Positions 55,138 through 63,095 are shown, counted from the first letter of the stretch. The stretch: DNA of 64,000 bases from Vibrio gazogenes (GCF_002196515.1 NZ_CP018835.1:3100001-3164000); one strand, 5' to 3'. The notes: generated by a model not told the origin, from the sequence alone. Numbers and translations: made by a program.

Positions 55138-56377
55138 TCTCGGAGTAGAAATCGAAACTATGGATGACGATTACCAGAATCCCCTACCGGGAAAAACCTA
55201 TATAAGCCCGTCACTCCCAGCTTTTGGTGATAAGGAGCGTAGGGTTCGTATCGCGTCTAAAATTCTACCCTCAGAAGATGGCTATGAATATGCAAAGGAA
55301 CGCGCCGAGGTTGTATTAAGAAAGAAGCCGGATGCCAAAACGTATATAACAGCGAAGTTCTTAGAAGATACTAGGCAAACTTTTGTGTTAACTGTCCAAA
55401 AGTTTGTGTCAGAAACAGGGCAGCCTTATGGATCTGGGTTTTCATTTGTGGGTGAAGAAATAGGTCGGTTCTGTGAGTTTTTAGCAAATATACAAGCTGT
55501 AGATTTCAAAAATAGAGCCAAAGTAAATATTTCTGATGAAGAGCTTCGAAAAATAGCTTTGACTACTCATCAAGCTAAAACCTTTCTTGTGGAAAATCAG
55601 GAATTGTTTGCTGAAGCACTAAAATCTGAGGTAACTACAGAAGATCTTGTTGCGGTGGGTTTTCGAAAAAAACAGTTAAGTGTTTATAACAAGCTTCTGC
55701 ATGATCAAAGCTACTTCGACGATTTAAAAAATATAAAAAATTGCTCTAATGAAGCTTTATGGCAAAAGTACTTTGAAAAGAATCCTTGGGTATTTGGTTA
55801 TGGACTAGGTTACATTTTTTTGTCTAGCCTCGATGACAAAAAACTAGAGCAAGTAGTACAAGGGCATAGCGTAGATTCGCACGGTAAGCGTGTTGATGCT
55901 CTTATGAAGACAAAGGGCATTATTTCCAACTTATGCTTTGTTGAAATTAAAACCCACACAACAGCTTTACTAGAGGCTAAGCCTTATCGGTCTGGCTGCT
56001 GGGCACCTTCAAAAGAATTAGCTGGTGCTATCGCACAAGTCCAAGGTACCGTTGCGTCTGCAGTGGAAAATCTATCTAGCAGAATCAACCCCAGCGATAG
56101 TGAAGGTAATCCAACTGGCGAAGAAATTTATAATTACCAACCTAAATCCTATTTGGTTATAGGCAGCATGGGTGAATTTTTATCGGAGCAAGGCGTGAAC
56201 AGAGATAAACTAAGGTCATTCGAGCTGCTTCGTAAAAATACTAGTAACCCAGAAATTATTACATTTGATGAACTTTATGAGCGCGCAAAATTTATTGTCC
56301 AGCACCACCAAAGCTAACAAAGTGCTGCTGTCGGACAAATTTTCCGCTGCGCTCCAAATTTGCCGCAGAGCACGGGG
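55132..56377 (+). mobile_element. Integron gene cassette 2 (Shedu-type)
   Basis: 1246 bases from TTAGCT after 55131 to G 56377. Its attC starts AGCTAAC (56312-56318), the exact reverse complement of GTTAGCT at the cassette's own start. This match between R'' of a cassette and its first bases is a specific test of cassette identity and is fully met. Confidence 0.82.
55160..56317 (+). CDS. Shedu-type (DUF4263) anti-phage nuclease
   Basis: 385 residues. The C-terminal half (about residues 195-380) matches DUF4263/SduA. WQKYFEKNPWVFGYGLGYIF opens it. KRVDALMKTKG (D246), CFVEIKTHTT (E262, K264) and ELAGAIAQVQG (Q293) supply the PD-(D/E)xK-like catalytic set. YRSGCWAPSKEL is another family landmark. 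The N-terminal half is variable, as in other Shedu proteins, where it is thought to sense phage. Shedu is a single-gene defence system. The gene fills cassette 2, and its last codons overlap the attC start. The ribosome-binding GGAG lies rather far upstream. Confidence 0.88.
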   Translation: MDDDYQNPLPGKTYISPSLPAFGDKERRVRIASKILPSEDGYEYAKERAEVVLRKKPDAKTYITAKFLEDTRQTFVLTVQKFVSETGQPYGSGFSFVGEEIGRFCEFLANIQAVDFKNRAKVNISDEELRKIALTTHQAKTFLVENQELFAEALKSEVTTEDLVAVGFRKKQLSVYNKLLHDQSYFDDLKNIKNCSNEALWQKYFEKNPWVFGYGLGYIFLSSLDDKKLEQVVQGHSVDSHGKRVDALMKTKGIISNLCFVEIKTHTTALLEAKPYRSGCWAPSKELAGAIAQVQGTVASAVENLSSRINPSDSEGNPTGEEIYNYQPKSYLVIGSMGEFLSEQGVNRDKLRSFELLRKNTSNPEIITFDELYERAKFIVQHHQS

Positions 56378-56383
56378 TTAGCC
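56312..56383 (+). other. attC recombination site 2
   Basis: 72 bases from AGCTAAC to GTTAGCC. CAAATTT and AAATTTG pair around a GC-rich loop, and GTGCT / AGCAC extend the stem. Overlapping the stop of the Shedu gene, it closes cassette 2. No complementary GGCTAAC was found further downstream, so no third complete cassette follows. Confidence 0.8.
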
Positions 56384-56415
56384 TCCCCAATTAGTAATAG
56401 ATTTTAATTAAAGAA

Positions 56416-56541
56416 AGTGAAGTGTACAAAGAAAATCAGGCCAGCTATCAGTTCTATGTGTCGCAAGGCTTTCATGTGGTGAGTGAACAGCGTGATGAAC
56501 ATACGGGACATCCCGAATACACCATGCGTTTTAGCATATAA
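56416..56541 (+). pseudogene. C-terminal fragment of a GNAT acetyltransferase
   Basis: An in-frame stretch reads EVYKENQASYQFYVSQGFHV then VSEQRDEHTGHPEYTMRFSI before the TAA at 56539-56541. The N-Q-A-x-x-F-Y-x-x-x-G-F pattern is motif B of GNAT enzymes (YiaC-like). The N-terminal two-thirds, including the acetyl-CoA site, is missing. The fragment begins about 35 bases after attC2, so cassette insertion or later deletion removed the rest. Confidence 0.7.
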
Positions 56542-56719
56542 GCATCATTGTGTGTGATGCCTCGAAGTCGGAACCTGAGACAATCATCAGGGACAGAAAT
56601 AAAAAAGAACCGCGTCGCATTTTACCCTCCCACGATGCTAAAACTATGATAAACAGTATTTTTTTCTGAACGCTTCTTTTATGCTAGAGCCATGTTATCC
56701 ACCAAAGCGAAGCGCGATT

Positions 56720-57595
56720 ATGAAAACCTCCCTCGATCACCTGCCTAAATTTAAACAGCAAGAGCTTGCGACGATTTCGACCATTCTGCGTGATACGCTG
56801 GACGACTATCTTGAAGGCAAAACGGGGAGTAAAAGCGAGTTTCGCATCTTGAAAATCATTCTGTTCGGCAGCCACGCCAAAGGCAATTGGGTCAGCGATC
56901 CGGTTAATGGTTACATCAGCGATTATGATATTCTGGTGATCGTCAACAAAGCCGCTTTGGTGGAAGATTATGTGGTCTGGCAGCGGGCGGAAGAGCAAAT
57001 TGATCGCAAAGTAAAATCCGCGCCGTTGGGTTTGATTGTGCATGATTTGAACGAAGTGAATAATCGACTGCAACAGGGTCATTATTTCTTTAAAGATATC
57101 CGCGAAGAGGGAATCGAACTGTTTGCCGCGACACCGAAACCGCTGATTGAGCCGGGGGATTTAACCGAAGCAGAGCAACGGGAAATTGCCTGTAAGCATT
57201 ATAAACAGTGGTTCGAAAGTGCCAATGATGACTTCGCAATGTATAACTATGCACGAAACGACTCACGACTAAAAAAAGCAGCATTCGAACTTCATCAAAC
57301 TACGGAACATTTACTCTCCTGTGCCCTACTTGTATGCACCAACTACTTGCCCAAATCCCACAATATCGAAAAGCTGAGTAAACTGTGTGCGCAAATCGAG
57401 CCAGAGTTTAAGACGATTTTTCCCCTCGACAATAAATTCCACCGTCGTAGCTTCCGCCGCCTGCAACGCGCCTATATTGAAGCCCGTTATTCGGAGCATT
57501 ATGAAATCATCGCAGAAGAGCTGGCTTATCTCGAAGGGCGAGTGTTGCAGTTAAAAGCGCTGGTTGAACGGGTTTGTTTGATGCGGATAGATTGA
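56720..57595 (+). CDS. Nucleotidyltransferase-HEPN domain protein
   Basis: 291 residues from ATG 56720 (MKTSLDHLPKFKQQELATIS, a start typical of this family); ATG 56681 would add 13 residues without a better site. The minimal nucleotidyltransferase domain has ILFGSHAKGNW near residue 50 and the metal-binding pair in ISDYDILV (D68, D70). The C-terminal HEPN domain has AAFELHQTTEHLLSCALLV. Separate MNT and HEPN proteins form toxin-antitoxin pairs in which the transferase AMPylates the HEPN RNase; here both are in one chain. A stand-alone resistance- or defence-related role is likely but unproven. Confidence 0.85.
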   Translation: MKTSLDHLPKFKQQELATISTILRDTLDDYLEGKTGSKSEFRILKIILFGSHAKGNWVSDPVNGYISDYDILVIVNKAALVEDYVVWQRAEEQIDRKVKSAPLGLIVHDLNEVNNRLQQGHYFFKDIREEGIELFAATPKPLIEPGDLTEAEQREIACKHYKQWFESANDDFAMYNYARNDSRLKKAAFELHQTTEHLLSCALLVCTNYLPKSHNIEKLSKLCAQIEPEFKTIFPLDNKFHRRSFRRLQRAYIEARYSEHYEIIAEELAYLEGRVLQLKALVERVCLMRID

Positions 57596-57625
57596 TTTAT
57601 TCTGCCTGAGGGCAGCCATTGCTTT

Positions 57626-58072
57626 TATCCCAGCCTTTGGCTCTGGAATTTGACGCATAATTTCGTTCTCCGATTTCAAAAGCATCGGTACTCTGTGCGC
57701 CAGTTCATCTTTCAGAGATGAAAGACGAACCAGAAAATCTTTTTTTGTTACGGAGTCGCACGTTGTCCAGAACCAGCTTTTACGGGCGTCCTGCCCGGAA
57801 AAGCCTAACCATTCTTCCATGAATGGTTTTCTTGGTTGAGTGGTTGATTTGCGTGCGGTGAAACATGCTTAAACAGTTAATTTGGTCACTGAACTCAGGG
57901 TGAAAAATCATGGAAGATTTTTCAGGATTGCTTGAGCAGGATGCGAATCAATCCGACCCGGGCAGCGTCCACGAACTAAACTGTTCTTTTGGGTACTTTT
58001 GGAACGCCAAAAGTATCTGGGGCGCGTGCACCAGATGCCGCAGAAATCAATAAACTCATTGCGCACCAAATT
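57626..58072 (+). repeat. Structured repeat, copy C
   Basis: About 447 bases with all modules. The start AATTTGACGCATAAT and the end ATTGCGCACCAAATT are imperfect inverted copies. Hairpins include AACCATTC / GAATGGTT and TGAAAAATC / GATTTTTCA. The last 45 bases differ from copies A, B and D (GTGCACCAGATGCCGC in place of AGTCGGAGATGC), a natural variant of the right end. Confidence 0.85.
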
Positions 58073-58089
58073 ACTTTCCTCAATTTTTA

Positions 58090-58560
58090 TATCCCAGCCT
58101 CCGGCTCCCAAATTTGACGCACAATGACGTTTTTTGGTTTCAGAGGCTTCTGAGCTCTGTGCGCCAGTTCATCTTTCAGAGATGAAAGACGAACCAGAAA
58201 ATCTTTTTTTGTTTGGTGTAGTTACACGTTGTCCAGAACCGACTTTTACGGGCATCCTGCCCGGAAAAGCCTAATCATTCTTCCATGAATGATTTTCTTG
58301 GTTGAGTGGTTGATTTGCGTGCGGTGAAACATGCTTAAAAAGTCAATTTGGTCACTGAACTCAGGGTGAAAAATCATGGACGATTTTTCAGGATTGCTTG
58401 AGCAGGATGCGAATCAATCCGACCCTGATTACGTGCGCTGAACTCAAACCCTAGGCATTTTGGGGTACTTTTTCTGCCGTGAAAAAGTACCTGGGGCGCA
58501 GTCGGAGATGCTAACGAAATCGAGGAAAGTGATTGCGTCCCAAACTCAGCATCATCCTTT
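58090..58560 (+). repeat. Structured repeat, copy D
   Basis: About 470 bases. The third hairpin is AATCATTC / GAATGATT, differing from copies A and C by one base pair changed on both arms. The last hairpin is GGTACTTTTTC (58464-58474) / GAAAAAGTACC (58481-58491). Joined directly to partial copy E. Confidence 0.85.
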
Positions 58561-58564
58561 TACT

Positions 58565-58684
58565 TTTCCAGCCATCGGCGTTGCAGTTTGACACACAATC
58601 TCGTTTTTCGGTTTCAGAGGCATCGAAAAAGCTATCTGGGTCGCTGTCTGAGATGCGATTGAAATCGGGGGCAGTGATTACCAG
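58565..58684 (+). repeat. Structured repeat, internally deleted copy E
   Basis: About 120 bases: the left end (GCAGTTTGACACACAATCTC) runs straight into the right end (CTGGGTCGCTGTCTGAGATG), with all internal hairpins missing. It shows that the two ends alone can persist. Confidence 0.7.
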
Positions 58685-58706
58685 ACTGCTACACGCTATC
58701 ACCCGT

Positions 58707-59198
58707 TTAATGCTGTTGAAACTCTGGATACTGTTGCAAAAACTGAACAATATCAAATGGCTTTAACCCACTGTTTTGTTGGTGCCAATTTAATAGTTTA
58801 GTGACATCGATATTTGCAAAGGTTTTTTCGAATTCAGCCCCTCGGTAAACCCGAGCAGAAGAAAACCATTCTTTGAGAGCGTTTTCATCTTTTGATTCTG
58901 CGGTGTAAGCTAACATCGCTGACTCATATTGCTTTTGCTCTTCCCCAAAACAATTCATATCTGCAAGGTAAGCAAGATAACTCGCGACAGCGTACTTCTC
59001 TTTTTTAGATAATTGAATAAACCACTGCTCATCAATCTTAGGGAGTTTTTCTTCGATGCTGTCGCAGTATTCCATTTTATTTTCCAAAACCGAATACGAC
59101 GCTATCATTTGGTTTTTTAGATAGTTATCCCAGCTTTGTGCAAGTGAGTGAAAAGAGATCGCCCCGCAGAAGATGAGTAATAAAAGTTTACAGCGCAT
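58707..59198 (-). CDS. Hypothetical exported protein
   Basis: 163 residues from ATG 59198. A signal peptide (MRCKLLLLIFCGAISFHSLA) is followed by a mostly helical soluble domain with EKMEYCDSIEEKL-like and DMNCFGEEQKQYESAML segments containing Cys. I do not recognise the family. The first 11 bases overlap the end of the gene at 59188-59547, so they are co-translated. Its 3' end lies next to repeat copy E. It may be a periplasmic partner or immunity factor of the upstream gene product; this is a guess from the pairing. Confidence 0.65.
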   Translation of the reverse strand: MRCKLLLLIFCGAISFHSLAQSWDNYLKNQMIASYSVLENKMEYCDSIEEKLPKIDEQWFIQLSKKEKYAVASYLAYLADMNCFGEEQKQYESAMLAYTAESKDENALKEWFSSARVYRGAEFEKTFANIDVTKLLNWHQQNSGLKPFDIVQFLQQYPEFQQH

Positions 59199-59547
59199 TA
59201 GCAATACATCTCCAAAATTTATATTCTTTACCCATAGAAAATAAGGACATTTCATCCGCTATTTTTTCCAGTTGGGCTCTTCTTATTTTACCGACATTTT
59301 TTACTGAATCCGCAAATAATTGCCAATCATAGGTTGTTACGTTGTATCCGAGGCTGCCAATCGTAATAGACATATATGTATCTCTACCCGCAAAAATTTG
59401 ATAGATAGGAACACCCACAAGTAGTTTTTCAAGGACATTTGACATATCGATGATTTTATTCATTTTGCTGATTGCATCAATTGTCCGAGGTGTGGGTTTG
59501 AAGCCCTCGATTTTACAAAAGTCTCCCTTAACATGAGACACAGACAT
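59188..59547 (-). CDS. Hypothetical protein upstream of an exported partner
   Basis: 119 residues, no signal peptide, one weakly hydrophobic segment. FKPTPRTIDAISKMNKIIDM and YDWQLFADSVKNVGKIRRAQ are its most distinctive stretches. No domain recognised. It is the first gene of a two-gene unit, overlapping the next by 11 bases. The ribosome-binding site is weak. It lies at the right edge of the accessory island, 163 bases from panF. Confidence 0.6.
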   Translation of the reverse strand: MSVSHVKGDFCKIEGFKPTPRTIDAISKMNKIIDMSNVLEKLLVGVPIYQIFAGRDTYMSITIGSLGYNVTTYDWQLFADSVKNVGKIRRAQLEKIADEMSLFSMGKEYKFWRCIANAL

Positions 59548-59680
59548 GAAATAGCCCTATCAATTGGAGTTGGAATTATTTTTATATTAAACAAGTTGCA
59601 AATCTAATGAAGCCTATTCACTATTTTTTGGGGTCAAAGTCTCATCATGTTCAGTGATACATCATACAACAGCGCAGGCC

Positions 59681-59704
59681 ACAGGTAGCCGTAGCTACCT
59701 GTGA
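59681..59704 (-). terminator. Hairpin after panF
   Basis: CACAGGTAGC (59681-59690), loop CGTA, GCTACCTGTG (59695-59704): a perfect 10-bp stem 6 bases beyond the panF stop. There is no T run on the minus strand, so termination may be partial. Confidence 0.6.
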
Positions 59705-59710
59705 ACAACA

Positions 59711-61168
59711 TCACTTAGCCGCCATAACTGTCGAAGCGGCTGAGGGCTTGAGATAGCTACCGACAATAAAGGCCACCAAACCGAGGATCAATGTCGGTAC
59801 AATTGGATGAATCCCACCGAGATCGGGCTTGAATGCCACCAGCGAAATATAACTTGCCAAACCGACCACCATGCTGCTCAGAGCGCCTGTTGCCGAGGCT
59901 TTCGACCAATATAACCCCAGCACTAACGGCCAGAGAAAGACGGCTTGCAAACCACCTAAAGCCATCAGATTCAGCCAGATGATCATATCCGGCGGGTGGG
60001 TGGCGGCTAAAAAGACCAGCAACGCAAAAATCGCGGTCACCCAGACGGAAAGACGGCTGAGTTTGCGCTCTCCCTGATCTTCATCCAGCATTCTGGGATT
60101 GATATAGTTGAGATACAGGTCTTTCAGCAGCGTTGCAGAAGCCTGAATCAGTTGTGAGTCAATCGTGGACATAATCGCAGCCATGGGGCCGGCGAGAAAA
60201 ATCCCTGCAACCATCGGTGGCAGTACCGTCATCATCAGTGTCGGCATGATTTGGTCCGGGCTGGCAACTTCCGGCACAATTGCCCGGCCAAGCGCCCCGG
60301 CCAAATGCGTGCCGAACATCAGTAAAGCCATCATAATGGTACTGATGACAATCCCTTTATGTAATGAAGCGCTATCTTTGTAAGACATACACCGCACTGC
60401 TGCGTGAGGCAAACCGATCACCCCGAAGCAGACTAATACCCAGAAACTGAGAATAAACGGCTGATTGAGAAAATGGTCCGGCCCGTACGGAGTGACTAAC
60501 GCCGGGTCAATGTCATGTAGCCGAGTGATTAATTCACCGATACCGTGGCCGGCATGGAGCACGCCCCAAAGCAATACGAATGTCCCGATCAGCATCATAA
60601 TGCCCTGAACGGTATCGGTCAGGACCACCGCCCGGAAGCCACCGATGGTGGTATATAACCCGACCGTACAGGCGAACAGCAACAGACCTTGATGATAAGA
60701 CAAGCCGGTGACGGTCTGGAGTAGCCGCGCACCACCGACGAACTGAACCACCATGGTGCCGAAAAAGGCGAGTAGCAGCGTGAGTGAAGCAATGATGACC
60801 ACGGTGCGACTCTGAAAACGGGCAAACAAAATGTCATTGAGCGTCACCGCATTGTGGCGTCTGGCTTCCATCGCAAATTTTTTCCCCAGTACACCTAAGG
60901 TCAGCCAAGTTGCGGGCAATTGAATCATTGCCAGTAACACCCAGCCCAGCCCCATTTTATAGGCCGCACCCGGTCCGCCGATAAAGCTACTGGCACTGGC
61001 ATACGTCGCTGCCAGTGTCATGGCGAGGACAAACCCGCCCAGACTACGACTGCCGATAAAATATTCACTGAGAAATTGCCCCGGCCGATGGTGTCGTCTT
61101 GTCAGCATGGCCAGCGCAAAGACCGCGGCAAGGTAGATGAGTAAAGGGATAATCAGTTGACTATTCAT
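59711..61168 (-). CDS. panF: Sodium/pantothenate symporter PanF
   Basis: 485 residues with about 13 membrane segments, a sodium:solute symporter (SSS) family member matching E. coli PanF. FVLAMTLAATYASASSFIGG, PGAAYKMGLGWVLLAMIQLP and GPMAAIMSTIDSQLIQASAT are characteristic; the last contains the SSS sodium-site serines. It imports pantothenate, the precursor of coenzyme A. The start overlaps the yhdT stop by 8 bases. The E. coli order yhdT-panF is kept; prmA does not follow here. Confidence 0.95.
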   Translation of the reverse strand: MNSQLIIPLLIYLAAVFALAMLTRRHHRPGQFLSEYFIGSRSLGGFVLAMTLAATYASASSFIGGPGAAYKMGLGWVLLAMIQLPATWLTLGVLGKKFAMEARRHNAVTLNDILFARFQSRTVVIIASLTLLLAFFGTMVVQFVGGARLLQTVTGLSYHQGLLLFACTVGLYTTIGGFRAVVLTDTVQGIMMLIGTFVLLWGVLHAGHGIGELITRLHDIDPALVTPYGPDHFLNQPFILSFWVLVCFGVIGLPHAAVRCMSYKDSASLHKGIVISTIMMALLMFGTHLAGALGRAIVPEVASPDQIMPTLMMTVLPPMVAGIFLAGPMAAIMSTIDSQLIQASATLLKDLYLNYINPRMLDEDQGERKLSRLSVWVTAIFALLVFLAATHPPDMIIWLNLMALGGLQAVFLWPLVLGLYWSKASATGALSSMVVGLASYISLVAFKPDLGGIHPIVPTLILGLVAFIVGSYLKPSAASTVMAAK

Positions 61169-61502
61169 GATGATGATTCTGTTGTGAAGTGTTGGTCTGA
61201 GATGATTTCAGTGTGTTTGGGTCTGATTCCAAAACGTCTTCTGCTGTGGATAGAGAGAAATTACGGTAGACATATTTCACCATCAGAGCACACAAGAATG
61301 TAAAAAGCACCGGGCCGACAACACAAGAAAGTAGAAACCATAATGGCATTCCCCAATAAAGTTCAGGTAATGCCTGAGATTCAGGCGCTGGAGAGAAGCC
61401 GTAAGCCGTGGCATACCACCAGATAAAATATCCCAGTGCCAGTGCAATTGCCCATAAAGCTTCACGATGTGCCTGACGATAAGACTCGGTCTGTTGATTC
61501 AT
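61161..61502 (-). CDS. yhdT: YhdT family membrane protein (DUF997)
   Basis: 113 residues with two membrane helices. AHREALWAIALALGYFIWWY and YGFSPAPE are the DUF997 signature; GMPLWFLLSCVVGPVLFTFL forms the second helix. The C-terminus extends with a Ser/Thr/Asn-rich tail ending QQNHHHE. The gene always accompanies panF and may assist it, but its role is not known. It overlaps panF by 8 bases. Confidence 0.92.
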   Translation of the reverse strand: MNQQTESYRQAHREALWAIALALGYFIWWYATAYGFSPAPESQALPELYWGMPLWFLLSCVVGPVLFTFLCALMVKYVYRNFSLSTAEDVLESDPNTLKSSQTNTSQQNHHHE

Positions 61503-62000
61503 CGGCTATGATTCTCCCTGTTCCTGTCATCTTAAAAGACTATTCGGATTGAAATCATTCAGTTGAAAATAATTTCTGTCTCTGAATTTGGTTGGCGATG
61601 ATACCAGAATGCAGGCCATGAAGGTAAGTTGAGAATATTGGTCATGACGGTTAATTTGTGCTGCTCTTTGGGGAAAGAACCATGTTGGACAGCACTCAGC
61701 GGTGATCAGACGATTTGTCAATGTTGTGGGGGAACAGATTGCCAGTTATATCAATAATATGAGTATCATTTCACGTAATTTATGATTAATTTTTGTGTTT
61801 GACACAGCTTCTGACCATATTTTTCCTATGTTTGGGGAAATATTTCGGGGGGGATTTCTCGCCAAGCATTTCGTTTCAGCCTGATGATGAGGGGTTGCTC
61901 CGATGTATATTCAATGGTTGCGCCGTTGAATACCAACCCGCGAAGTGCATGGCTTTTTTCTCCCTGAAATTCGAGTCCCTTGATCAAGGAGATACATTCC
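61503..62000. other. Intergenic region between yhdT and the binding-protein gene
   Basis: 498 bases with divergent promoters. A plus-strand frame at 61793-62140 runs into the binding-protein gene in another frame and has no ribosome-binding site, so it is not called. No operator or terminator was recognised. Confidence 0.4.
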
Positions 62001-63074
62001 ATGTTTTTGAATCCCTTCTCTCTGAGCCGACGTTGGTTGAGACGATCTCAAGGCTTGCTTGCAATGATTTGTCCGCTGTTCTTGCTTTGCTATGTACCGG
62101 TGATACAAGCCGATGGCGTGGTGCACAGCGATACCGGTAGCAAAAGGATTATCTTGAGTAACTCTTATGCGGGCAGTGATTTTCGTAAAGTCATGGTGCA
62201 GAACTGGAAAGAAGTTGCATCTACGGCGCAGCAAAAGCGGCTGATCAAAGATGCACCGGTGATCAGTGCAAATAATTCAGTTACAGAACAGGCGCAGCAA
62301 ATCCAGAATATGATCATGGAAGGTTATGATGCCATCGTGATTCTGGCGGGTTCAGATACCGCATTAAGGGGCTTGGTTCATGATGCCTGTCAGGCCGGTG
62401 TTGTGGTCGTGATTCTTGCCAGTAAAGTTAATGACCCTTGTGTTTATGAGGTCAACTACGACTGGGATGAGATGGGACGAGCAGAGATCGAGTATGTGGC
62501 CGAACGGCTGCAAGGAAAAGGTAATTTATTGGAAATTCGGGGCATTGCCGGAGATGCGACCGATGATGATATCAGTGCCGGGCTGCATAAAGCCGCGCAA
62601 CAGTATCCGGGCCTGAAAATCGTGCATACCGTTTATGGTCAATGGACCAATTCAGTGGCGAAAAAAGAAGTGGCATTAGCTCTGCCGACACTACCGGAAA
62701 TCGACGCTGTGATTGATCAGGGCGGAGATGGTTATGGGGCAGCGATGGCTTTTAAAGAGGCTGGTCGGCCTTTACCGATTATTGTGATGGGTAATCGGCA
62801 GAATGAATTGGCATTCTGGCAGCAAGAGCGGGATAAACATGGTTATGAGACATTCTCCATTTCAGCGAGTCCCAGTATTTCACAGGTCGGTTTTTGGGTG
62901 GCACAGCAAATTTTAGCCGGAAAGGAAGTGCCGAAGATCGTCAAGGTCCCTTTAGTGACGATTCATAGTGACGAGCTGGATGCATGGCTTGAGAAAATGC
63001 CAGTCGGTGGTGCGGCAAACCCGTCATATTCTCAGCAAGATGTCGCGAAAATGATCGATGCTTCATTGCATTAG
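62001..63074 (+). CDS. Periplasmic sugar-type binding protein
   Basis: 357 residues from ATG 62001, with AAGGAG upstream inside the longer frame that begins at 61980. An N-terminal signal segment (SQGLLAMICPLFLLCYVPVI then QADG) leads to a type I periplasmic-binding fold (Peripla_BP_4): QNMIMEGYDAIVILAGSDTA, GNLLEIRGIAGDATDDD, IDAVIDQGGDGYGAAMAF. No ABC transporter genes follow. Instead, a membrane sensor starts 21 bases downstream. This resembles TorT-TorS or LuxP-LuxQ arrangements, in which the binding protein presents its ligand to a sensor. Ligand unknown. Confidence 0.88.
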   Translation: MFLNPFSLSRRWLRRSQGLLAMICPLFLLCYVPVIQADGVVHSDTGSKRIILSNSYAGSDFRKVMVQNWKEVASTAQQKRLIKDAPVISANNSVTEQAQQIQNMIMEGYDAIVILAGSDTALRGLVHDACQAGVVVVILASKVNDPCVYEVNYDWDEMGRAEIEYVAERLQGKGNLLEIRGIAGDATDDDISAGLHKAAQQYPGLKIVHTVYGQWTNSVAKKEVALALPTLPEIDAVIDQGGDGYGAAMAFKEAGRPLPIIVMGNRQNELAFWQQERDKHGYETFSISASPSISQVGFWVAQQILAGKEVPKIVKVPLVTIHSDELDAWLEKMPVGGAANPSYSQQDVAKMIDASLH

Positions 63075-63095
63075 TAACCATGTGGATGTGATTTT

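Noticed and set aside
57551..58111. Minus-strand frames of 89 and 67 codons inside repeat copy C
   Set aside because: They read through palindromes, are broken in other copies, and copy differences preserve stems, not codons.
61793..62140. 115-codon plus-strand frame upstream of the binding protein
   Set aside because: Overlaps the binding-protein gene in another frame, has no ribosome-binding site and no recognisable sequence.
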